From a bacterium (lineage in GTDB: Bacteria > Bdellovibrionota_C > UBA2361 > OMII01): a stretch of 13,759 bases of DNA. Below are positions 1 through 6,366 of the stretch, piece by piece. The position numbers were made by a program, and so were the translations under genes. How positions within the stretch are numbered: position 1 is the first letter of the stretch; the number at the start of each line of letters is the position of its first letter. The notes beneath the pieces are model-generated. The model saw nothing but the letters and a program-made list of their open reading frames with translations, was not told the DNA's origin and made no database searches. The DNA is taken from the NCBI GenBank assembly GCA_017853915.1, contig JAFMIS010000024.1, positions 1 through 13,759 on the forward strand, given 5' to 3'.

Positions 1-80
1 TGGTTCACACGGTCGAGCGACATCGGAAACTCCCCACCTCCGTGAATATACGAGACACTCTCAATCGCGTCATTTTTCAT
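1..80 (-). CDS. Possible 5' end of an unrecognised minus-strand gene, cut by the window edge
   Basis: Reading the minus strand from an ATG at 80-78, the frame stays open to the window edge and gives 26 codons, including the stretch SYIHGGGEFPMSLDRV. An AAGGA-type ribosome binding site lies about 7 bases upstream of the ATG. Start, binding site and protein-like composition support a real gene divergent from the one at 258. The fragment is too short to name a family. Two plus-strand frames are also open across this stretch, so the call is tentative. Confidence 0.42.
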   Translation of the reverse strand, partial: MKNDAIESVSYIHGGGEFPMSLDRVN

Positions 81-143
81 CGATTATTTCCTTAGGTGAC
101 GAATCGTCCTGTGGTGAAATACGCAGCGATTCTTTCATCTTCC

Positions 144-169
144 TCAAGGGTTACCAAGCAACCCCTTGA
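144..169. repeat. Imperfect inverted repeat in the divergent intergenic region
   Basis: The left arm TCAAGGGTT (144-152) pairs with AACCCCTTGA (160-169) except for one bulged base, leaving a 7-base loop. It lies between the putative divergent starts at 80 and 258. It could be an operator or a leader hairpin. No T-run follows, so it does not look like an intrinsic terminator. I found no convincing -35/-10 pair beside it. Confidence 0.4.
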
Positions 170-257
170 TGAGCGAATATTCACATGCAATTCGCCCCGA
201 TTCCTCAACATAATCTCAAATCTACCGTTCTACCCAGGGAGATCAGAGAGGTGATAT

Positions 258-578
258 ATGGTGAGAGCACGTGGCTTTTTACTTGCGGTTTTGTTCGTCT
301 CATCAATGACAGTCATACCAGCCCTGATGTGCGCCGAAGCATGTGCTGACGATGACACTCTGCTTCCGCTTCCTCCGCCGGGCCTGAATATAAAGGGGGG
401 GCGCACCGAGGAGCAATTCAAACCAGATGATGACACTCTTCGAGCTTCACCCGTCCCTACGCTGAGTTTCAACGGACAGGGCACAAACGAGTCAACTGCG
501 CCCATATCGGCTCAGGAGCCCTCTCAACAGGATCCCTGGGGTCTTCAAAATCTATTTAGCAAAATGTTTGGTCATTAA
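258..578 (+). CDS. Small exported protein of unknown function with a DDDTL repeat
   Basis: This 106-residue protein was not recognised as a known family. It begins with a basic N-terminus (MVRAR) and a hydrophobic core over about residues 7-24, a typical signal peptide. Cleavage is plausible near the Ala residues at 26-30. The mature part is proline-, serine- and glutamine-rich, with low hydrophobicity. The motif DDDTL occurs twice, at residues 31-35 and 57-61, encoded by the same 11 bases GATGACACTCT at 351-361 and 429-439. The last 15 residues (about 92-106) could form an amphipathic helix. The ATG has a good GAGAGGTGAT ribosome binding site, which supports a real gene despite its small size. 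It lies 161 bases upstream of the ABC exporter genes in the same direction, but hairpins in between make co-transcription uncertain. Confidence 0.7.
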   Translation: MVRARGFLLAVLFVSSMTVIPALMCAEACADDDTLLPLPPPGLNIKGGRTEEQFKPDDDTLRASPVPTLSFNGQGTNESTAPISAQEPSQQDPWGLQNLFSKMFGH

Positions 579-584
579 AAGCTC

Positions 585-597
585 GCCCGGCTCGGGC
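585..597 (+). terminator. GC-rich hairpin just after the small exported-protein gene
   Basis: GCCCG (585-589) and CGGGC (593-597) form a perfect 5-bp stem with a 3-base loop, beginning 6 bases after the stop codon. No T-run follows, so it is at best a weak or factor-assisted terminator or an mRNA 3'-end stabiliser. Confidence 0.35.
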
Positions 598-633
598 ATA
601 CTTCACATTCCACCAGTGACCGCACTCCCGCTA

Positions 634-648
634 CGCTGGTTAACAGCG
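634..648. repeat. Short palindrome upstream of the ABC operon
   Basis: CGCTG (634-638) and CAGCG (644-648) flank the spacer GTTAA, about 90 bases before the ABC permease start. It is a candidate operator or hairpin. The rest of 579-739 shows nothing I can assign. A TTGCCA at 669-674 followed by TTTAGT at 694-699 is too widely spaced for a confident promoter call. Confidence 0.25.
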
Positions 649-739
649 ACTTCCCAGGCCCAGCCTCATTGCCAAAAGTCCGCCTAACTCACATTTAGTG
701 TCAGAGCAACTGTCCTCTTTTGTCCGTTCCCGTTAGACT

Positions 740-1906
740 ATGGGGGTGTACGTCATAGCCCTCAAAATGCTGATCGGAAACCGTGGCAAATTTTACGCCA
801 TGGTATTCGGTGTTGCCCTCACCTCACTCATTATCACTCAACAATCCTCGATATTTTTGGGACTCATGTCGAGAACTGTAGGTTTCATCTTCGATACTCC
901 ACAGCCCGATCTTTGGGTCATGGATCCTAAAGTTCAGTTCGTTGATGATGTGAAACCACTCCAAGATACCAAGCTTTTCCAGGTGCGAGGAGTGGAGGGC
1001 GTAGAGTGGGCCGTGCCTCTGTACAAGGGCGCTCTCCGAGCCCGCCTCCCCAACGGTACGTTTCAGACATGCAACGTGATTGGCCTCGACGATGCCACGC
1101 TCGTGGCGGGCCCACCGACTATGATCGATGGAAGCCTCGCGGATCTCAGGCGCGCCGACGGAGTAATTGTGGATGAAGCTGGTGCTAATGGCAAACTCGC
1201 TAAACCTGGGGCAACGCCAACATCACCGAGGGTCCCACTACGAGTTGGCGACGTTCTCGAGCTCAATGATAACCGCGCCGTAGTTGTCGGAATTGCCCGA
1301 GCGACCAGGACGTTTCAATCCCAGCCAGTTATTTATACCACCTACTCCAGAGCTATGCGCTTTGCGCCCCGAGAGCGGAAGCTACTATCATTTATTCTCG
1401 CCAAGGTACGTTCGGGATACTCGTCAAGGGACGTAGCCCTGCAGATTAATCGACAGACAGGTTTGGCGGCGTATACCGCGCCGCAATTTAAGGGGCTGAC
1501 GATCCGGTACTTTATGCGCAACACCGGCATTCCAATTAACTTCGGCATGGCCGTCGGACTTGGGTTCCTTGTGGGAGTCGCAATTGTCGGCCAGACATTC
1601 TTCAGCTTTATTGTAGATAACATGCGCTACCTGGGAATTTTAAAAGCTATGGGGGCGAACAACCGTCTTCTCTTCCATATGATCCTGCTTCAGACCGTGC
1701 TCGTGGGGATAGTAGGCTCTGGCTTGGGCATGGGGATAGCGGCTCTTACGAGCATTCTCGCGAAGAACTCCGAACTTGCATTTTACCTACCGTGGCAAGT
1801 CCCAGTGGTAACGGTTCTCGCGACATCCCTCATCACCTTAATCACAACAGTAGCTAGCCTGCGCAAAGTATTTAGTCTTGAGCCTGGAATCGTCTTTCGA
1901 GGGTAG
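740..1906 (+). CDS. DevC-like ABC exporter permease (FtsX/MacB-type fold)
   Basis: This 388-residue membrane protein has the layout of DevC/MacB-type permeases. One N-terminal membrane helix (about residues 15-40) is followed by a large extracytoplasmic domain (about 45-265) and three C-terminal helices (about 269-293, 309-335 and 348-372). The length matches DevC proteins, which are usually about 380-390 residues. The phrase MRYLGILKAMGANNRLL after the second helix is the typical coupling segment of FtsX-like permeases. The next two genes encode a matching ATPase and adaptor. DevBCA-type systems export lipids, glycolipids or other hydrophobic products across the envelope, but the substrate here is unknown. 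An in-frame TAG at 734-736 blocks any longer start. No clear Shine-Dalgarno sequence precedes the ATG at 740, so a slightly later start is possible. Confidence 0.88.
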   Translation: MGVYVIALKMLIGNRGKFYAMVFGVALTSLIITQQSSIFLGLMSRTVGFIFDTPQPDLWVMDPKVQFVDDVKPLQDTKLFQVRGVEGVEWAVPLYKGALRARLPNGTFQTCNVIGLDDATLVAGPPTMIDGSLADLRRADGVIVDEAGANGKLAKPGATPTSPRVPLRVGDVLELNDNRAVVVGIARATRTFQSQPVIYTTYSRAMRFAPRERKLLSFILAKVRSGYSSRDVALQINRQTGLAAYTAPQFKGLTIRYFMRNTGIPINFGMAVGLGFLVGVAIVGQTFFSFIVDNMRYLGILKAMGANNRLLFHMILLQTVLVGIVGSGLGMGIAALTSILAKNSELAFYLPWQVPVVTVLATSLITLITTVASLRKVFSLEPGIVFRG

Positions 1907-1907
1907 C

Positions 1908-2627
1908 ATGAGCGCGGCGATTCAGTGTCGAGACGTTACCAAGAGTTATGCGACGGGCACTACTATGACGCCAGCGTTGCAGGGTATCACATTAGAAATT
2001 CAGCCAGGCGAGCTATTCATGCTTGTTGGACCCTCAGGATGTGGCAAGACTACTCTTATCTCTGTGATCGCCGGTATTCTGAGTCAGGATGGGGGAATGT
2101 GTCGGATCTTTGGGGAAGACCTCAAGTCGATGAGCGATGAGGAGCGGACAGCTTTTCGACTTCGTAACGTCGGCTTCGTTTTTCAGGCGTATAATCTCAT
2201 CCCATCCCTAACGGCCGCGGAAAATGTTTCGATTCCGTTACTCTTAGCCGGTCATGATCGAAACGAGGCACTTATTCGGGCCAACGAGGTGTTACGCCAT
2301 GTGGGGCTCGGTGCGAAGCTTGAAGCCAAGCCTGCAGAGCTTTCGGGAGGTCAGCAACAGAGGGTAGCGATTGCCCGGGCGCTTGTGCACAATCCTCGCC
2401 TTATCGTCTGCGATGAGCCTACCAGCGCACTCGACCATACCACTGGGGGTGAGATCATGGCCCTATTCCGAAGGGAAGTACTCAAGGGAGATCGCGCCCT
2501 TGTTATTGTGACGCACGACTCGCGCATATTCCACTACGCCGATAGAATCGGGGTTATGGACGATGGTCGTGTCGTTCGAATCGCGCACTCACCAGACGAG
2601 CTTGAACTGGAGACTTCAAAAGACTAA
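1908..2627 (+). CDS. ABC exporter ATPase, DevA/LolD/MacB-type
   Basis: This 239-residue nucleotide-binding subunit carries every expected motif: Walker A GPSGCGKTT (41-49), Q-loop Gln93, signature LSGGQQQR (145-152), Walker B LIVCDE (165-170), D-loop SALD (173-176) and switch His203. The N-terminal pattern MSAAIQCRDVTKSYATG and the overall length fit the DevA/LolD subfamily, which powers MacB-like permeases. The ATG at 1908 is one base after the permease TAG, which suggests translational coupling. An in-frame TTG at 1878 would add ten residues lying inside the permease gene and is less likely. The ATPase should sit on the cytoplasmic face and drive the DevC-like permease at 740-1906. Confidence 0.93.
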   Translation: MSAAIQCRDVTKSYATGTTMTPALQGITLEIQPGELFMLVGPSGCGKTTLISVIAGILSQDGGMCRIFGEDLKSMSDEERTAFRLRNVGFVFQAYNLIPSLTAAENVSIPLLLAGHDRNEALIRANEVLRHVGLGAKLEAKPAELSGGQQQRVAIARALVHNPRLIVCDEPTSALDHTTGGEIMALFRREVLKGDRALVIVTHDSRIFHYADRIGVMDDGRVVRIAHSPDELELETSKD

Positions 2628-2638
2628 GGTACTCGCAT

Positions 2639-3538
2639 ATGAATCGTTTCTACATCCTTCCCATTGCCGCGATAGTAGGAATTGTATTTGTCATTCGCAC
2701 TGTCATCGCCGGGAGCGTACCGCCTCCTGTTGCCGCCCCAGTTGTTGAACCAGCTCAGCCACCGTATCCAATTTTTGTCGCCGGCTCGGGAATTATCGAA
2801 TCAATATCGGAAAATATATCGATCGCTTCACCACTACCGGGTGTGATCAAGAGCGTCTATGTAAAAGCTGGAGACCACGTGGCTACTGATCAGCCGCTTT
2901 TCAGCCTCGATGATAGAGACGTTATCGCTGAAATACAGGTGCGCCAGGCTCAAGTTGAAAAGGCTCAAGCCGCCTTGGAGGACGCAAAGACTCAACTCGG
3001 TATCTACAAGAACGTCTCCGACACCCGCGCTATTACAAAAGGGGAACTCCTCAAACGTGAGAGCAACCTTGCGGTGGCCTCGGCGGGAGTAACCGAAGCG
3101 CAAGCTCTTCTCGGGGCGGCAAAGACCACTCTCGATCGAATGACTGTTCGCGCGCCGATCGACGGAGATGTGCTGCAATCACGCGCCCGCGTGGGGGAAT
3201 TCGCTCCAGCACAGGTGCTGACCTCGCCCCTTATGGTCGTTGGCAACGTAACTCCGCTCGCGGTGCGGGTTGATATCGATGAAAATGACGCCTGGCGGGT
3301 GCAACCCGGCACTCGCGCGACAGCAATACTGCGAGGCAACAGCGCCGTATCATTTCCCCTTACATTTGTGAAGTTCGAGCCGTACGTGATACCCAAACGA
3401 TCCTTGACCGGGGAGAGCTTTGAGCGAGTAGACACCCGAGTTCTTCAAGTTGTTTTCTCATTCGACAAAGGAGCTCTTCCGATTTATGTCGGTCAATTAG
3501 TTGATGTTTTTATCGAGACCTCAGCAGCCCTCAAGTAG
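2639..3538 (+). CDS. DevB/HlyD-type periplasmic adaptor (membrane fusion protein)
   Basis: This 299-residue protein has one N-terminal membrane anchor (about residues 5-24) and a proline-rich linker. A split lipoyl/barrel-sandwich domain follows (about 55-93, and again near 165-185 around VRAPIDGDVL). A helical hairpin lies between (about 94-160, rich in Ala, Gln, Lys and Glu), and a beta-barrel follows it. The segment PKRSLTGESFERVDTRVLQV near the C-terminus resembles DevB-like adaptors encoded beside DevC/DevA. Adaptors of this kind connect an inner-membrane ABC transporter to a TolC-like outer-membrane channel. None is encoded here, so the channel must be elsewhere or be shared. The start is 11 bases after the ATPase stop, with AAGGT overlapping that stop as a likely ribosome binding site. 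Confidence 0.88.
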   Translation: MNRFYILPIAAIVGIVFVIRTVIAGSVPPPVAAPVVEPAQPPYPIFVAGSGIIESISENISIASPLPGVIKSVYVKAGDHVATDQPLFSLDDRDVIAEIQVRQAQVEKAQAALEDAKTQLGIYKNVSDTRAITKGELLKRESNLAVASAGVTEAQALLGAAKTTLDRMTVRAPIDGDVLQSRARVGEFAPAQVLTSPLMVVGNVTPLAVRVDIDENDAWRVQPGTRATAILRGNSAVSFPLTFVKFEPYVIPKRSLTGESFERVDTRVLQVVFSFDKGALPIYVGQLVDVFIETSAALK

Positions 3539-3599
3539 CGCTCTGGCAAGCGTCTGAGATAGCCATGCAGGGCGATGATTGTAGCGGATAGAGCGTTTT
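3539..3599 (+). terminator. Candidate terminator for the ABC operon
   Basis: CGCTCT (3539-3544) can pair with AGAGCG (3590-3595), which is followed by TTTT (3596-3599). The arms sit immediately after the adaptor stop codon. The 45-base loop is long and the T-run short, so this is only a plausible terminator. Confidence 0.3.
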
Positions 3600-3631
3600 C
3601 CAAAAGTCCGTAGCGAAATCCTGTCCCTTGC

Positions 3632-3675
3632 AAAACGCCATCGGTTGGCGCAGGCGACTCACAACAACAACCGAT
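3632..3675 (-). terminator. Candidate terminator for the minus-strand MFS/exported-protein operon
   Basis: On the minus strand, ATCGGTTG (3675-3668) pairs perfectly with CAACCGAT (3647-3640). GGCGTTTT follows. It starts 7 bases after the stop codon of the exported-protein gene and lies in the convergent intergenic region. The 20-base loop and the T-run of only four make it moderate at best. Confidence 0.38.
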
Positions 3676-3681
3676 TATGAT

Positions 3682-4773
3682 TTACGGCGACAGCCTTGCC
3701 GGTTTCACTGGCACGGGCTTTTGCACATCACTATAGACGTGCAGACCCCCGTCAAGCACAACAACACACGGCGAACCTCCAGGGCTCGTCGCGACCGCGA
3801 GATCGGAAACTCGATCCAAGTGTTGGAGTTTATGAACAACTTGCTTTTCTCCGTTTGCCTTTAGATCGAAAACGCTCACATACGCGTTTCCAAGCGCCAC
3901 CACCTTGGAAGTCTTTTGATCTGGGAGGGCAAGCAATTTCGAGAAACCATAATTGTCCGCATCTATCGCGACGATCTCGAGACCATATCGGCCTGAGTCA
4001 GGAAATCGCCGAAGACGACTTATACGACCCTGCGCGAACTGCCCATAATTCTGATGCCAGCCATCGGCTACTACTATCTCGGGTCCTGATGGCTCCTCGG
4101 TCGCGACGAGAGCCCGCACTCCTCTATATGAGGGCAGAGTCGTTCTCTGCCCGTTCGAGAAGAGCAGGAGATCTCCGTCTTGTCCCTGGACCTCTCCATA
4201 CGATCTACCCACAAACACCGAATCATCAACCACTTCAAGCGAATCTCCCATTCTCACGGAGGCGGCCTCGGTGAAGGGCCAGGGAGCTTGCGCATTCGGC
4301 GAAAGATACCCTACTTTCGTAAAGTACTTGGAGTCAAAGAAATCAAGCCAGATCTTGTTGCCCCGAGACATTATTCGGTTGATCTGATTGCGCTCACCAG
4401 AGAACTCAAACACTATCGACGAACGCGACCCATCTCTTGACACACGGGTGATTCGAATCGGGGCAGCGCGATCCTCTCTACTCATACCGGTCGCGATAAG
4501 ATAACCCTCGGGGATCTCGGCTACTCCCATAACGTTTCCATCAATCGCGAGACTCTTTTTCTCGCTCAGGCCTCCACCACTAGGCGAAAACAAACGAAGC
4601 GCTTTGCGACTCGGATCGTATGCCGCGATCTGACTACTAAGGGAGTGAAGGGATGCTATCGACTCGGTATCCGGCAGCTGCGCGAGCACGGCATTTGCCG
4701 CGCCAAACACGAATATCATGCAAGCGGCGATTCCTAGAACTGGTTGATTCTTTATCATTCGCCCTCTCTTCAT
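3682..4773 (-). CDS. Exported beta-rich protein, possibly beta-propeller, coupled to the MFS gene
   Basis: From the chosen ATG this is a 363-residue protein that I do not recognise. The N-terminus MKRGRMIKNQ plus a hydrophobic core and ANAVLA before Gln32 form a clear Sec signal peptide. The rest is a series of short predicted beta segments separated by Gly/Asp turns, such as IAAYDPSRKALRLF, GDLLLFSNGQ, GNAYVSVFDL and PCVVVLDGGLHVYSD. This pattern suggests a beta-propeller, though no standard repeat motif is evident. The start at 4773 overlaps the MFS stop in an ATGA arrangement (4773-4770), so translation is probably coupled. A second ATG at 4758, preceded by AGAGAGG, would give the same signal peptide with a shorter basic end. 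The pairing suggests a periplasmic or surface partner of the transporter; this is inference. Confidence 0.78.
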   Translation of the reverse strand: MKRGRMIKNQPVLGIAACMIFVFGAANAVLAQLPDTESIASLHSLSSQIAAYDPSRKALRLFSPSGGGLSEKKSLAIDGNVMGVAEIPEGYLIATGMSREDRAAPIRITRVSRDGSRSSIVFEFSGERNQINRIMSRGNKIWLDFFDSKYFTKVGYLSPNAQAPWPFTEAASVRMGDSLEVVDDSVFVGRSYGEVQGQDGDLLLFSNGQRTTLPSYRGVRALVATEEPSGPEIVVADGWHQNYGQFAQGRISRLRRFPDSGRYGLEIVAIDADNYGFSKLLALPDQKTSKVVALGNAYVSVFDLKANGEKQVVHKLQHLDRVSDLAVATSPGGSPCVVVLDGGLHVYSDVQKPVPVKPARLSP

Positions 4774-6068
4774 ATTGTTTCTTGCTCTTCCCGGATAGGA
4801 ACAAATGGAATGAGGCACATTCCCGGAACCGATGCCATAAAGGCAAAAATATACAGATTGGTATACCCCATCTGCTCAACGATCCATCCGCCCTGGCCTC
4901 CGATCAGAGTGCCAGGGATCGACATAATAGCGCTTCCTATCGCGTAGTGAGTAGCACGAAACTCCTTAGAGCACGTCGTTAAGAGAAACACCAACAGGGC
5001 AGCGCTCCCTAATCCAGCCGCTATCTGCTCGACTCCATGAATGATCGCTATGAGGCCAAATCCGAGCTGGCTTGAGGGATCAGGCTTGGCGATCGAGAGC
5101 CAAACGTACAACCAGAGATTTAGGTTCATCATTATACTTAATGGCCACAAAGCTCGACGCAAGCCAACTCTCTGAATCCACCAGCCACCAATCATGGCGC
5201 CCAGAATAGTGCCGGCAGCTCCTACGATACCACCGATCCAGGCATACTGCTCCGTGCTAATCCTGAGCTCACGCGTAAGAAATGGCGTCACCATGGAGAA
5301 GAGGATCTCATCTCCTAATTTATAGAGAATTACAAATGCCAGAACTAGAAAGATTTTGGGTTGCTGGAGGTAGGTCTTAAATCCTCTCGCGAAGTTTGCA
5401 AGACTCACACCTCGAGCTCCTGTCCTCTCATCTGAAACATGAGGCAACATCACGTAGTGAAAGAACGCCAGCAAACACAAGACACCGCCCGCGGCTACAA
5501 ACGCAGGGACCCAGGCATAGTAGGTGTTTGACGGAGCGAGCCGGGCCGCGCTCCACGCCACTAACCCCACCAGACCACTTCGCGCGAATACCATCGAGAG
5601 CCGATACGCCAACACCCGATAACCAGAGAAAAGAGACTGCTCGCCACGCGTGGGAAGCGCCTCAAGATAGTAACCATCAATAGCGATATCGTTCGTCGCG
5701 GCTAGGAACGCCATAACAACAAAGATCCACGCGATGGAGCTCATATAGTGGCCTGCATCGCTTGATTGCCCAGCCAGAAAGGAGAGATATGCGATGGTCA
5801 GCGTCAGCGCCCCAAGAGTCAGTTGCATGGCAACCTGCCACATCCTTCGGCTGCTACAACCATCAATGAGGGGAGCCCAGAGAAACTTTATGTTCCACGG
5901 CAACCCCAGATAATTAAGGTATCCGAGGTATAATTCTCTGACGCCGAGTTGTGTGAAGTAGAGGCTCGATAAGATCCGCACAACCATGTACGGCAGCCCC
6001 TCCGCGAAGTAGGTCGTATTTACCCAGGCGATCGTACGAAACGAGGTGTTTTTGCTTCTTTGATTCAT
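4770..6068 (-). CDS. MFS transporter of the AmpG/PAT1-like family
   Basis: This 432-residue protein has roughly twelve hydrophobic segments and the marks of the AmpG branch of the major facilitator superfamily: FAEGLPY (21-27), KFLWAPLIDG (61-70) and ATNDIAIDGYYLE (about 124-136). These correspond to the GLP, KFLWSPLMDR and SQDIVFDA regions of E. coli AmpG. AmpG imports anhydro-muropeptides during peptidoglycan recycling. Relatives carry other substrates, and no recycling enzymes (NagZ, AmpD, AnmK) are in the window, so the substrate is not settled. The Asp/Lys charges in the first loop are conserved. The gene overlaps the next one by four bases (ATGA), so the two probably form one operon. 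A weak CGGGAA ribosome binding site lies upstream of the start. The gene lies downstream of the glnA terminator and so should have its own promoter in 6069-6240. Confidence 0.85.
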   Translation of the reverse strand: MNQRSKNTSFRTIAWVNTTYFAEGLPYMVVRILSSLYFTQLGVRELYLGYLNYLGLPWNIKFLWAPLIDGCSSRRMWQVAMQLTLGALTLTIAYLSFLAGQSSDAGHYMSSIAWIFVVMAFLAATNDIAIDGYYLEALPTRGEQSLFSGYRVLAYRLSMVFARSGLVGLVAWSAARLAPSNTYYAWVPAFVAAGGVLCLLAFFHYVMLPHVSDERTGARGVSLANFARGFKTYLQQPKIFLVLAFVILYKLGDEILFSMVTPFLTRELRISTEQYAWIGGIVGAAGTILGAMIGGWWIQRVGLRRALWPLSIMMNLNLWLYVWLSIAKPDPSSQLGFGLIAIIHGVEQIAAGLGSAALLVFLLTTCSKEFRATHYAIGSAIMSIPGTLIGGQGGWIVEQMGYTNLYIFAFMASVPGMCLIPFVPIREEQETI

Positions 6069-6244
6069 TCGGTTCCCGCCAACAGCATGTGGCTATAGTG
6101 ATGTGCATCGCAGCCTGTCGCTCGTTGACCTCCCTACTCTAGCCCCTCGTTCACATTTGAGAAAGTTACCTAGCCGCGGGAAAGTCACGTTCTAGATAGG
6201 GGCAACATGACAGATGCTATTTCATCAAATATATGGCTAGCACC

Positions 6245-6291
6245 AAAAAAGAGAGGGCCAGGCACTGGATTGCTCCGGCCTGGCTCCTCTC
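6245..6291 (-). terminator. Strong intrinsic terminator of the glutamine synthetase gene
   Basis: On the minus strand the arm GAGAGGAGCCAGG (6291-6279) pairs with CCTGGCCCTCTC (6262-6251) through 12 base pairs with one bulged A. The loop is 16 bases. TTTTTT (6250-6245) follows directly. The GC-rich stem plus U-tract is a textbook Rho-independent terminator, about 75 bases after the glnA stop. It separates glnA from the MFS gene. Confidence 0.88.
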
Positions 6292-6316
6292 ACGCCTTTT
6301 GGCAACGATTCCTACG

Positions 6317-6358
6317 GCGACCACCACTGATTGCCGGAAACAAACCATCGGTGGTCGC
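6317..6358 (-). repeat. Second perfect stem-loop between glnA stop and its terminator
   Basis: GCGACCACC (6317-6325) and GGTGGTCGC (6350-6358) form a perfect 9-bp inverted repeat with a 24-base loop, starting 9 bases after the glnA stop codon. No T-run follows on either strand. It precedes the true terminator in the glnA transcript, so it could be an mRNA-stability hairpin. An alternative register, shifted by three bases and including a G-T pair, is possible. Confidence 0.6.
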
Positions 6359-6366
6359 GCACTACC

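Noticed and set aside
2..169. Plus-strand frames open from the left edge (one to 169, another to 93)
   Set aside because: Composition is rich in Ser, Arg and His without family features; the minus-strand frame with a start and ribosome binding site is more convincing. Not fully excluded.
258..345. Lipoprotein signal in the small exported protein (Cys25 or Cys29)
   Set aside because: The residues before each cysteine (ALM, AEA) do not fit a lipobox; a signal peptidase I site is more likely.
230..505. Minus-strand open frame of 91 codons over the small exported-protein gene
   Set aside because: No ribosome binding site and Ser/Pro/Arg-rich shadow composition; the plus-strand frame has a signal peptide and a strong binding site.
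1878..1907. TTG start adding ten residues to the ABC ATPase
   Set aside because: The extension lies inside the permease gene; the ATG at 1908 directly after the permease stop fits family length and coupling.
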